Shown here: positions 56,328 to 64,000 of the stretch, in pieces | Layout: each line of letters starts with the position of its first letter | Position numbering within the stretch: the stretch's first letter is position 1 | Assembly (NCBI RefSeq): GCF_016919005.1 | Contig: NZ_JAFFQE010000001.1 | Span: 62,001-126,000, forward strand | Direction: 5' to 3' | Origin: Desulfopila inferna | GTDB taxonomy: Bacteria > Desulfobacterota > Desulfobulbia > Desulfobulbales > Desulfocapsaceae | DNA: 64,000 nucleotides | Notes under the pieces: generated by a model | What the model was told of the DNA's origin: nothing | What the model saw: only the letters and a program-made list of their open reading frames with translations | Database searches by the model: none | Made by a program: the position numbers and the translations under genes

Positions 56328-57146
56328 ATGCTGATCATAGATGCTCACGTCCATATTTACGACTGCTATTCCCTGGAACGGCTGTTTGACTGCGCCTATT
56401 CCAATTTTCTCAAGCTGGCGAAAAAACAGAATAAAGAGAAATATTTTCAGGGAGTGCTGCTTCTTGCGGAGAAATCGGGGCAACATCATTTTAATGACTT
56501 ATCAAGAAATATAGGGAAGCAGAATGAGCAGGGCGGGTTGGGGAAATGGAATGTGAGGCAAACGGCAGATCCTTTTTGCCTGGCCCTGTCAACGCCGGAC
56601 GATCGACAATTGCATCTCATCCAGGGAAGACAGCTCATCAGCAAGGAAGGGCTTGAGGTTTTGTCTCTGGCGACGGAGAAGGAGCTTGAAGAAGGATTGC
56701 CTCTTGCCGGCCAGGTAGAAGAAAGCATCAGCAAACAGGCTCTTACCGTGATACCCTGGGCATTTGGAAAATGGATGGGCAACAGGGGGCGGGTTTTACG
56801 GAGTTTCCTGGACAGCAATCAGCATCATCCGGTTTTTTTGGGAGATAATGGTGGGAGACCGGGATGCATCTGCTCTTCCATTCTAAAGAGATACAGTGCA
56901 GGTTCAGCAACTTCGTTGATATCGGGAAGCGATCCCTTACCACTAAAAAGCGAAGAGAGGAGGGCCGGCAGTTTTGGAGTATTCATCGATGAAGTTCTGC
57001 ATGAGCCGGACATAGGAAGGGAGGTAAAGAAAATATTACAATGTAGATCAAGAGATTTTTCCCCCTATGGAAACCCATTGTCTTTCCGCGAATTCATTCA
57101 CCTGCAATATCTTCTGCGTCTGAAGCATAAGCCAATTATGGCATAA
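56328..57146 (+). CDS. Amidohydrolase-like TIM-barrel protein
   Basis: A 272-residue protein. The start IIDAHVHIYDCY carries the H-x-H metal motif of the amidohydrolase/PHP type, and later FLGDNGGRPGC and the GSDPLPL segment near residue 205 match the late Asp region of amidohydrolase-2 proteins. The expected middle histidines are less clear, so some metal ligands may differ. It follows the multidomain transferase by 19 bases and precedes the PMT-like gene by 15, so it is embedded in the glycan operon. I know of no defined role for this type of protein in glycan assembly; hydrolysis of an amide or lactone is only a guess. Confidence 0.65.
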   Translation: MLIIDAHVHIYDCYSLERLFDCAYSNFLKLAKKQNKEKYFQGVLLLAEKSGQHHFNDLSRNIGKQNEQGGLGKWNVRQTADPFCLALSTPDDRQLHLIQGRQLISKEGLEVLSLATEKELEEGLPLAGQVEESISKQALTVIPWAFGKWMGNRGRVLRSFLDSNQHHPVFLGDNGGRPGCICSSILKRYSAGSATSLISGSDPLPLKSEERRAGSFGVFIDEVLHEPDIGREVKKILQCRSRDFSPYGNPLSFREFIHLQYLLRLKHKPIMA

Positions 57147-57161
57147 TAAACGCATTAAGCT

Positions 57162-59051
57162 ATGAAAAAAATACCATGCCTTATGAATATGAACATCATA
57201 TGGTATTCTCCGTTGTTATTAGCTTTCCTTCTCTCATTTACCTGTGCAGTTCACACATCACCGGATTCGGGATTATACCTTCGTAAAGCATATGAGTTTA
57301 CTCAGGGACAAATTGATTGGGGATTCCGGCCGGGTTTTATTGCCCTTCTGGTTGCATCTTTCAAGACGCTGGGGATCAGTGTGTGGTCAGCCGCAGTGGT
57401 CATCCGGATATTCTTTTTTGCCAATGTGCTTCTTATCTTTTATATGACTAAATATATAGTCAATAAACAAGCTGCCTTTGCTGCTTCCCTGGCTTTACTC
57501 ACCTCCTATTACCTGACAATTCTATCGCAGTATGTTCTCCTTGACATTATACAACCCTTCTTCATCCTTTTGGCCATATTTTCATCCATGCTGGCTATTG
57601 ATCGTCGTTCGGATAAAATTGCCCTGACTGCCGGTATTGTTTTTGTTTATTCCTACCTTGTCAAATCAACTACTCTACTGTTTATTCCTTTTCCACTCAT
57701 ATTGGTTTTCCTCTGGTTTGGTCTACGCATAAATTTTTTTAAGTTGAGGCAAGCTGGAATAATATGTGCGACATCCGTCATCGGAATCATTTTTTATCAT
57801 TCTTCCCTAGTCTTTGTTATAGAAAAGAAAGCTAATCAATCTCTGGGTAGGGCCTCGGAGAGCGCCCTCAACCTCCTGTTTTCAGACAGTCTGACAGGAA
57901 TACTGTCTAACGCATTGCATGGGTTTGTTGGATTTTGGCACAATTTCATGTTTCAGGATTCCCGTTTGGGTTGGCTGTTCGCCGCAGCATGGGCTTGGGT
58001 AGTTATCCGTTCAATAACACACAAAAACTATAGACCCATGGTGGTTGTTTATGTCTTATTCTTACCTGCAATGCTATTTCTAGGATTGACGAACTTTAGA
58101 ACCGGGCAAGCCGGAGTATTTTTGTTTGCAACTTTTATCCCTATAGGGGTTTTTCTATCTGATCTGAGTAAAGGACTAGGCAAGATTCCAGTTCTGCTCT
58201 CTAAAGGCTATATCGGGACTACTGTTTCTGAAAGAGCAACAATCATAATCATTACCGTTGGATTATGCATCTACCAAACTTGGTATGTAGAGAATGTATA
58301 TAGAAGCAGTTCACAATGGCTCCAATATACCTATATTGGCCGGATGCTGATGGGAAAAGAAACTCAGTGGAAATTAATTGGAGTCTTTGATAAACAAAGC
58401 CAGCGGCTAGCAAAAATAATCAGCAAGGAAGCTCAACCAGGTGCAATTATATATACTGGTATCACTTTCAATGCAGCTTTGGATTTTTTCACAAATTATC
58501 AATATAAGGTCTCTCGCCTTCCCACAGGCTTCATCCGTATACATTCACTACAAACAGGATTATCTGAAGATTTGCCAAAAGAATCGATTACAAAAGATTT
58601 GTTATTTTTATGGCCCAATGCTTGGCCGAGGAGACTTGAACATTGGAATGCGGGAGGAGAGTTGCGAATAAAGTTTATAGAGGAAGATGTCATAAGTCGC
58701 CTTTTTCGATTAAATGAACCTGTATTTATAGCCTTGGATAAACGCTACAAGCATCTCGGCGAATATTTTGAAAGGCTTTCCGGAGTTGTTAAGCTATCAA
58801 GCAACCCTTTAGTATACAAAGTTGAAAAATTTGTGCCGGCAGGAGAATTCAAAAAACCAAGAGTTGCATATGAAATAGGAATGCTTCTAGCTGAGCTGCG
58901 TGAAAGAAAACCTGAAAACTATAGAGTGCTGCGAGATGATTTCTTTCCCCGTTTCTTCGGGTTAGCCCCAGAAAGGGTCGAAGCTTTGGCCGATAAGGAT
59001 GAAGATGCTGCAGATGTTGTTTTTGTTGGTTTGCCTGGGCGAAAATATTAA
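57162..59051 (+). CDS. PMT/GT39-like GT-C glycosyltransferase
   Basis: A 629-residue integral membrane protein with about ten hydrophobic segments in the first ~400 residues and a soluble C-terminal domain. The first loop carries SPDSGLYLRKAYEFTQG near residue 31, the acidic motif position of PMT_2/ArnT-like enzymes, followed by GFRPGFIALLVASF. Such enzymes move a sugar from a polyprenyl-phosphate donor in the periplasm. The DUF2304-GT2 gene that follows could make that donor. Acceptor unknown. Confidence 0.78.
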   Translation: MKKIPCLMNMNIIWYSPLLLAFLLSFTCAVHTSPDSGLYLRKAYEFTQGQIDWGFRPGFIALLVASFKTLGISVWSAAVVIRIFFFANVLLIFYMTKYIVNKQAAFAASLALLTSYYLTILSQYVLLDIIQPFFILLAIFSSMLAIDRRSDKIALTAGIVFVYSYLVKSTTLLFIPFPLILVFLWFGLRINFFKLRQAGIICATSVIGIIFYHSSLVFVIEKKANQSLGRASESALNLLFSDSLTGILSNALHGFVGFWHNFMFQDSRLGWLFAAAWAWVVIRSITHKNYRPMVVVYVLFLPAMLFLGLTNFRTGQAGVFLFATFIPIGVFLSDLSKGLGKIPVLLSKGYIGTTVSERATIIIITVGLCIYQTWYVENVYRSSSQWLQYTYIGRMLMGKETQWKLIGVFDKQSQRLAKIISKEAQPGAIIYTGITFNAALDFFTNYQYKVSRLPTGFIRIHSLQTGLSEDLPKESITKDLLFLWPNAWPRRLEHWNAGGELRIKFIEEDVISRLFRLNEPVFIALDKRYKHLGEYFERLSGVVKLSSNPLVYKVEKFVPAGEFKKPRVAYEIGMLLAELRERKPENYRVLRDDFFPRFFGLAPERVEALADKDEDAADVVFVGLPGRKY

Positions 59052-59167
59052 ACAGGTTGTGGTACGTCAAATTGGAATTGATTCTATGCGGGCCATTAGT
59101 TTTCATGGCTTTGGTAGAATCGTGGCAGGCACAATTTAATAAAATTACTGGATTCTTTTGAGGAAAT

Positions 59168-60220
59168 ATGTTCGAAATTAGTCCTTTACGCCTTGTTGGT
59201 ATTTTCTTTGGCCTGCTTGCCTTGTTCATTTGTTTCTCCAGGCTCCGGATCTATGCGAATAAAAGAACTGATGTCTGGTTTCTTTTCATTTTCGGGTCTG
59301 CACTTTTTTTTGTAGGGCTTTTCCCTGATCTGGCCAACTTTCCGTCAGCAATACTACATATGGGAGATTACCAGTGGGGAAGGTTGCTTGCTTTATTGAT
59401 TCTTTCCAACCTTTTTTTGTGGTTCCTGGTCTTCTATCAACGTGCAAAAAATGAAACGAGGTTCTATCAGTTCGATAATCTCGTTCGGGCTCTAACTGTT
59501 TCCGAGTTTTTAAAAAATAACACCATCGACAATGTCGCCGGCAGTATCGTAATACTTATTCCCGCATATAATGAAGCCGCTAACTTAGCTACTGTATTAT
59601 CGCAAATACCTGAAAGAATAATTTCTAATGATGTAAAGGTTATCGTGCTTGATGATGGCAGTAGTGATGGAACAGCTGATGTCGCAAGAAGTAAAAATGC
59701 ATTTGTTGCAGTGCATCCCACAAACAGAGGAGGGGGCGCTGCTCTCAAAACCGGCTACGATTTGGTTACTCACTTAAAACCTGCGGTCGTGCTGACTATG
59801 GATGCTGACGGTCAACATAATCCGGTGGAGATTGAGACCCTAGTCAAGCCTATCCTGGATGATGAGGCTGATTTTGTAATAGGCTCCCGGATCTTGGGGA
59901 AATGCGCGGATTATTCCAAGTTCCGACTGCTGGGTGTCCATGTATTCAGTCGTCTGATCAATTTCATCGCCGGCACGAAGATTACCGATTGTTCCAGTGG
60001 ATATCGGGCAATCAGAGGAAAGGTTCTTGAGGAGTGTCTGTTGCTTCAGGAACAATATCATACGGCAGAGGTAATAATTGAAGCTGCAAAGAGAAAATTT
60101 CGTATTATTGAACGGCCGGTGACTATTGCAAAGCGACTCAGCGGAGAGAGTAAAAAGGGACATGATTTAAAATATGGGCTTTTCTTCCTGCGCACTATTA
60201 TTAAAACATGGATTCGCTAG
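59168..60220 (+). CDS. DUF2304 + GT2 (polyprenyl-phosphate sugar synthase-like)
   Basis: A 350-residue protein. Residues 1-~100 have three hydrophobic segments matching the DUF2304 pattern (LRLVGIFFGLLALFICFSRLR; FWFLVF-like end). The GT2 domain from ~127 is of the DPM1 type: VILIPAYNEAANLATVL, VIVLDDGSSDGTADVA, NRGGGAALKTGYDL, LTMDADGQHNPVEI, and SGYRAIRGKVLEE. DPM-type enzymes load a sugar onto polyprenyl phosphate for GT-C transferases. DUF2304 and GT2 are often separate adjacent genes; here they are one chain. A good ribosome binding site (GAGGAAAT) precedes it. Confidence 0.88.
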   Translation: MFEISPLRLVGIFFGLLALFICFSRLRIYANKRTDVWFLFIFGSALFFVGLFPDLANFPSAILHMGDYQWGRLLALLILSNLFLWFLVFYQRAKNETRFYQFDNLVRALTVSEFLKNNTIDNVAGSIVILIPAYNEAANLATVLSQIPERIISNDVKVIVLDDGSSDGTADVARSKNAFVAVHPTNRGGGAALKTGYDLVTHLKPAVVLTMDADGQHNPVEIETLVKPILDDEADFVIGSRILGKCADYSKFRLLGVHVFSRLINFIAGTKITDCSSGYRAIRGKVLEECLLLQEQYHTAEVIIEAAKRKFRIIERPVTIAKRLSGESKKGHDLKYGLFFLRTIIKTWIR

Positions 60221-60221
60221 C

Positions 60222-61187
60222 ATGGGACACCTTGCAGAGAACAGTCCTCCTTTAATTGACACGGTTGCGTCCTGCCCCCTATGTGGTGCTGACAGCTGTA
60301 TCCATGAGCATATATCAAAGGTAATTCATGAAAGGCAGTATGACATATATAAATGCAACTCATGTACCGTATGTTTTACATATCCAGTACCTTCTGCTGA
60401 GTTGCTGACCCGTATTTATTCCGGTGAGTACTGGTTAAGAGAGGGAAAGGTAAATGTCCCCAAAAAGAACCTGACCGGTTTAGTACAAAAATTTAATACA
60501 ATTCGCCTTGCAGCGATGGTGAAACCACTTGTAAGGCATCTCAAACCTGGAGACAGAATTCTTGAAGTTGGTTGCGGTTCCGGCCAATTAGCTGTTTATT
60601 TGCAAGAGTGTGGCTTCAATATTGAAGTTACAGATGTCAGTACAGAAATATTGGAAGAAATTTCAGATCTCCATAAAATAAAAGGGTATTGTGGTGATCT
60701 TCAGGATATTTCTTTTGATGATGAACCATATCAGGCTGTGATATTCAATAATGTATTAGAACATCTTGATGATCCGGAAGGAAATTTACGTCAAGCCTGT
60801 CAACTTCTTGACAGGAATGGTCTTGTTTTTGTTGAAGTGCCCAATATCGAGAGTTTTCAGTTCAAATTATTTGGAGAAAAATGGTTTCCACTGCAACTTC
60901 CTGAACATTTGTACCATTTTTCTCCGATTTCTTTACAAAAAATAGCAGGAAAATGTGGATTGATTAGAGCTTGGATGTCTACTTTATCGCCCAGAGTATC
61001 TTCTGCAGGATATGTTGCTACTATTTTTCCTTTTCTACGGCCCGAACGGTTGCGCTTTTCTATGTCGAAACCATTGCTTGGCCTATATCTTGGTTTGCAG
61101 GTAATCTTTTTACCTATTGCTTTCGTTGAGTCTTTGCTTGGAAAGGGTTCCGCAGTTCGCATTATTTTCAAAAAAGAGAAGGAATGA
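60222..61187 (+). CDS. SAM-dependent methyltransferase with N-terminal zinc ribbon
   Basis: A 321-residue protein starting at ATG 60222, one base after the previous stop. A CPLCG and CNSC zinc-ribbon lies in the first ~50 residues, then a class I methyltransferase core: ILEVGCGSGQLAVYLQECG near residue 113, and YQAVIFNNVLEHLDDPEGNL. A membrane-associated hydrophobic stretch is near the C-terminus (LLGLYLGLQVIFLPIAFVES). This C-type architecture is common in glycan loci. It overlaps the next GT2 by four bases. Substrate unknown, probably a sugar intermediate. Confidence 0.86.
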   Translation: MGHLAENSPPLIDTVASCPLCGADSCIHEHISKVIHERQYDIYKCNSCTVCFTYPVPSAELLTRIYSGEYWLREGKVNVPKKNLTGLVQKFNTIRLAAMVKPLVRHLKPGDRILEVGCGSGQLAVYLQECGFNIEVTDVSTEILEEISDLHKIKGYCGDLQDISFDDEPYQAVIFNNVLEHLDDPEGNLRQACQLLDRNGLVFVEVPNIESFQFKLFGEKWFPLQLPEHLYHFSPISLQKIAGKCGLIRAWMSTLSPRVSSAGYVATIFPFLRPERLRFSMSKPLLGLYLGLQVIFLPIAFVESLLGKGSAVRIIFKKEKE

Positions 61188-62146
61188 TGGATCTATCTAT
61201 TCTGATTTCAACTTTTAATGGTGAGAAAGATATAAGACTTCTTCTTGATTCCATAGCAGAGATCGAAAAAAATGCATATTTCCTAGAAGTTATTCTACGG
61301 GATGACTGCTCGTCAGATGATACCTCGAAGATAGTTAAGGAGGAATATAAGTGGGTAAAGGTATTAGAAGATAACTATGGCAATATTGGTTTTGTTAAAA
61401 GCAACAATTTACTGTTTCAAGAGGCAGAGGGGAAGGTTATCTGTTGTGTAAATCAGGATACAATTCTTCATCCACGATTTGTAGTTGAAGGCATGAGGAT
61501 GATTAATCAGAATCCTGAGGTTGCCGGTGTAAATACCAACATGATTATGCCATGGATAATGCCTCTTGATAAATATAGGAATGCCGAAAGTACTCAATTA
61601 CCGGCCTATGAATATCAACTCACAAGTTATGGATATGTACGATATATTGAGGTGGAAAGACAATCACGTGAGGCAAACTTTATGACGGGTGGAGGCTTCT
61701 TCGTTAGAAGTGCTGTTTTTCCAAGTAATTATCTCTTCGATCCAGATATTGACATGTATTGCGAGGACACCGAACTTTCATTGCGATTGCAGCGGCATGG
61801 TTGGAAGATGCTGTATTGCCCCGAAGCAGTGATTTATCACAACCAGATCAGAAAAAAGGCCACTGTTTTTCGGGATCTGATTAAGCTCATTCGAATTACA
61901 AAAAACAGGTTCGCTCTCTTTGCAAGAATTGAATCGCCATCGAGTTATTCTCGGAGGTATATCAAATATGTTCTCGGTATTATAAACAAGATGAAATACA
62001 TCGGCCTTTCTTTTCCCAAAAATGTAGGTGCTTATATAGCGGGTATTGTAATCGCTGTCTTATTCCTCTTCTTCTTTCCTTATTGGTTAAACTATTCAAA
62101 GAAAAGTAAAAAGAATTCTATTCTATCACTCATTCAAAAGGTATGA
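61184..62146 (+). CDS. GT2 family glycosyltransferase (rhamnosyltransferase-like)
   Basis: A 320-residue GT-A enzyme with DLSILISTFNGEKDIRLLLDS, VILRDDCSSDDTSKI, NYGNIGFVKSNNLLFQEA and VNQDTILHPRF as the metal region; the GGGFFVRSAVF and DMYCEDTELSLRLQRHGW segments are typical of rhamnosyltransferase-type GT2 proteins. The C-terminus has one hydrophobic segment (IAGIVIAVLFLFFFPYW). It starts at the overlapping ATGA. Confidence 0.88.
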   Translation: MMDLSILISTFNGEKDIRLLLDSIAEIEKNAYFLEVILRDDCSSDDTSKIVKEEYKWVKVLEDNYGNIGFVKSNNLLFQEAEGKVICCVNQDTILHPRFVVEGMRMINQNPEVAGVNTNMIMPWIMPLDKYRNAESTQLPAYEYQLTSYGYVRYIEVERQSREANFMTGGGFFVRSAVFPSNYLFDPDIDMYCEDTELSLRLQRHGWKMLYCPEAVIYHNQIRKKATVFRDLIKLIRITKNRFALFARIESPSSYSRRYIKYVLGIINKMKYIGLSFPKNVGAYIAGIVIAVLFLFFFPYWLNYSKKSKKNSILSLIQKV

Positions 62147-62277
62147 AAAACAATTTAAAGAAATCATTGAATATGCTGGAAGTGGTTTTTTTCTCTTCTG
62201 AGCGGAGGTCGGATTGTCCGTGAACGAATTTGACAATAAGAAATTATTGCTAATCATGAGTCAACTAATAACGATCA

Positions 62278-63339
62278 ATGACTGATAATAATAGTTCTTT
62301 CCCCGCATTGCCAGAGAAAAATCGAATGAGTTTACCGAAGCAAAATGGCAAGATTAGGTATTGTTTCTTAACTATTTTGGGTTTAATCGCTTTTGGTGGA
62401 TTGCTCTATTTTGGTGGTTTTGAATCTTTTGAAAAAATCAAACATCCTAATTACATCTGGCTTTTAGCTGCTTTTTGTGGTTCCGGGTTTATGATTTTTA
62501 TTTTTGCAATTCGTTGGGGAGGAATAGTAAATAGCTTGCTAGGTAGAAAGATTACGGACAACATGACCTATTTCTTTTATTCACTCTCTTCCTTGGCTGT
62601 TGGTACCGTCCTTCCCCATACCGCCGGATCTCTTGTTGGAAAGGCAGCTGCTTTAAATAAATTCCAGAAAATATCGATGAAAAATAGCGCGGCATCGGTC
62701 TTGTTAGATAAGGTATTTGATGGCTTTTTCATGCTGATGTTCGGCTGGCCTTTATTATTGCTACTCTCAGGTGTAGCAACAATTAAGCAAGTCATTGTTA
62801 TATCAATCGCTGAATTTTTAATTATCAGCTTACTTGTCCTGGTACATTATTCTTTATGGCTGAGATTGCTGAAAATAACCATAGCTTCTTTGGTTAATTT
62901 TTTGGGCATGTTCTCATTTATAAGAAAGCGTAAGCAGTGGCAAAAGATAGATGCCTTGAATCGATTAGATGAATGGGATGTTTTGCAAAAAGAGACAATA
63001 CTAAGGGCGTATTTTCTTACAGCCATCGGTCAATTAATGTTGACAGTTCGGGCTTGGCTGGCGGCTATGGCAGTGGGAGTCGGAATCACCCCTTTTGAGA
63101 TTTTTGTTGGAATAGGATTGGTGCAGGCAAGTATATTAATAAGTGTTACTCCGGGAGCCTTGGGTTTTGCGGATGCGGCTTGGTTTATAGCTTTAGTCGG
63201 TGCAGGCGTCCCTAAAGAAATCATACCGGTATTTCTTGTATCCATTAGAGTTATAGAAAATCTGGCGGTTTTGTTTTTTTGGCTGCCTCTGTATTTTTTT
63301 ATTATTTGGAAATCAGCCGTTAGAAGAAGGAACAAATAA
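62278..63339 (+). CDS. LPG-synthase-type transmembrane protein (UPF0104/flippase-like)
   Basis: A 353-residue polytopic protein of the lysylphosphatidylglycerol synthetase TM (AglD/YbhN) family, with about eight hydrophobic segments. The LPHTAGSLVGKAAAL and SAASVLLDKVFDGFFML segments near residue 113-145, and TPGALGFADAAWFIALVG near 290, are the typical conserved positions. Members often lie beside DPM-type GT2 genes and are proposed to move or bind lipid-linked sugars, which fits here. It is separated from the previous gene by 131 non-coding bases. Confidence 0.85.
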   Translation: MTDNNSSFPALPEKNRMSLPKQNGKIRYCFLTILGLIAFGGLLYFGGFESFEKIKHPNYIWLLAAFCGSGFMIFIFAIRWGGIVNSLLGRKITDNMTYFFYSLSSLAVGTVLPHTAGSLVGKAAALNKFQKISMKNSAASVLLDKVFDGFFMLMFGWPLLLLLSGVATIKQVIVISIAEFLIISLLVLVHYSLWLRLLKITIASLVNFLGMFSFIRKRKQWQKIDALNRLDEWDVLQKETILRAYFLTAIGQLMLTVRAWLAAMAVGVGITPFEIFVGIGLVQASILISVTPGALGFADAAWFIALVGAGVPKEIIPVFLVSIRVIENLAVLFFWLPLYFFIIWKSAVRRRNK

Positions 63340-63502
63340 TTGACATGTGCTTTTAATCCAACACCTTTCTACCTCCTACCGCAGTACTCCTCCCGAAAAT
63401 ATCGAAAATTATTTCAGGATAAGGTAAGAAAGCATATTAAAATGCATTCCTGTCTTAATAAAATACTCCGAACACGGTCTAACATCTAAGTTAAAGTTTC
63501 TT

Positions 63503-64000
63503 ATGAACACTTTTTCAAATGGCCAAAGCACATATAGGCATGGGCGAAGGGACATCATCATTGGGTTTATGGGATCTTTTTTCCTGCTATGTCTTTTCTA
63601 CCCGGGTTTTGTTTTTTTTGAGACCAGTCCTATGCATGCTAATAGCTGGGAGATCAGCGATCCATCAGTAAGCTGGGCCAATTTCATGCCCTCGTTCAGG
63701 GTTTTTCAATATGAGTTGTACAACAATGCCAATATATTGTGGTCTTCGTTGCGTACCATGGGAATGCCCGTTCTGGCCAACGATATTCAGGCCGCCCCCT
63801 TGTTCCCTCTGACTGTGCTGTTCAGCTGGCTGGATGAAAATATCTTCTGGAATGTCTTTGTCGCCGCCAGATTGGTGCTGCTGGGGCTGGGGACCTATCT
63901 TCTTGCTCGACGGTTTTTGGGTTTTCAAAAACTTCCGTCTATATATTTTATTGTCACCTTTGTCTATGCACTATACGTGATGAGGTGGATGAACAATCCT
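63503..64000 (+). CDS. Large membrane protein, N-terminal part (YfhO/GT-C-like, cut by window edge)
   Basis: 166 codons are open from ATG 63503 to the last base. An N-terminal membrane segment (IIIGFMGSFFLLCLFYPGFVFF) is followed by a periplasmic loop with AANSWEISD-like text and ASLRTMGMPVLANDIQAAPLFP-like features, then two further hydrophobic segments. The GMP-LANDIQAAPLFPL loop is typical of the YfhO/GT-C membrane family. The ribosome binding site is weak. It is separated from the previous gene by 163 bases. The C-terminus lies outside the window, so function is left open. Confidence 0.7.
   Translation, partial: MNTFSNGQSTYRHGRRDIIIGFMGSFFLLCLFYPGFVFFETSPMHANSWEISDPSVSWANFMPSFRVFQYELYNNANILWSSLRTMGMPVLANDIQAAPLFPLTVLFSWLDENIFWNVFVAARLVLLGLGTYLLARRFLGFQKLPSIYFIVTFVYALYVMRWMNNP

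Overview
The window reads as a chromosomal segment of a Gram-negative bacterium, most likely a sulfate-reducing or related anaerobic member of the Desulfobacterota (Desulfobulbales-like). This is inferred from gene content: formate-tetrahydrofolate ligase, a three-domain NifU with NifS, flavin-dependent ThyX, MsbA, a PilB/GspE-type ATPase, an ABC-transporter glycan locus, and an intergenic repeat of a style I associate with that group. No rRNA, tRNA, CRISPR array, transposase or phage gene was seen.

Left part (1-13 kb), housekeeping: NAD kinase (cut by the window edge), proC, a 58-residue Trm112/UPF0434 zinc-ribbon protein, a phosphohexomutase, a tight nifU-nifS-thyX run, a strong terminator, the convergent fhs gene, an unknown coiled-coil protein, and a PilB/GspE-type ATPase that carries an extra C-terminal cyclic-nucleotide-binding domain. 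The intergenic regions hold two copies of a ~145-bp structured repeat and copies of a ~29-bp motif that recurs at 4.0, 9.3, 19.6 and 51.8 kb.

Middle-left (13.3-21.4 kb), LPS core and export: an ELM1-like protein, a single gene coding for two tandem GT4 glycosyltransferases, an SGNH-like protein with Cys at the nucleophile position, a GT4 enzyme, then on the other strand an O-antigen ligase and MsbA. A gene-poor kilobase follows, then two secreted proteins of unknown function (an STN-domain protein with five short repeats, and a small secreted protein).

Centre (23.9-47.8 kb), one long minus-strand run of 17 closely spaced or overlapping genes: a surface-glycan locus with an ABC-2 exporter (Wzm/Wzt). 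It contains galactofuranose genes (glf and a GlfT-like GT2), a GT2 fused to a CDP-glycerol phosphotransferase-like domain, a Wzt-like ATPase with a large N-terminal extension that looks like a beta-propeller, two paralogous multi-domain enzymes (CgeB-like + GT2, one with a further GT4), a sulfotransferase, a UDP-sulfoquinovose synthase, an SGNH/MBOAT acylation pair and sugar-nucleotide epimerase/dehydratases. Together they suggest a surface glycan with galactofuranose, a phospho-polyol, sulfoquinovose and/or sulfate, and O-acyl groups.

Right part (48.2-64 kb), plus strand: an epimerase, a polytopic GT-C-like protein with a small overlapping partner, a 1399-residue methyltransferase-coiled coil-GT2-GT2 protein, an amidohydrolase-like protein, a PMT-like GT-C enzyme, a DUF2304-GT2 (polyprenyl-phosphate sugar synthase-like) protein, a zinc-ribbon methyltransferase, a GT2, a UPF0104/LPG-synthase-type membrane protein, and the start of a large membrane protein cut by the window edge. 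This looks like a second glycan module using polyprenyl-phosphate sugars and periplasmic GT-C transferases.

The most unusual items are the propeller-Wzt fusion, sulfoquinovose synthase next to a sulfotransferase in an O-antigen/capsule locus, the ATPase-cNMP fusion, the STN-repeat secreted protein, and the structured intergenic repeats.
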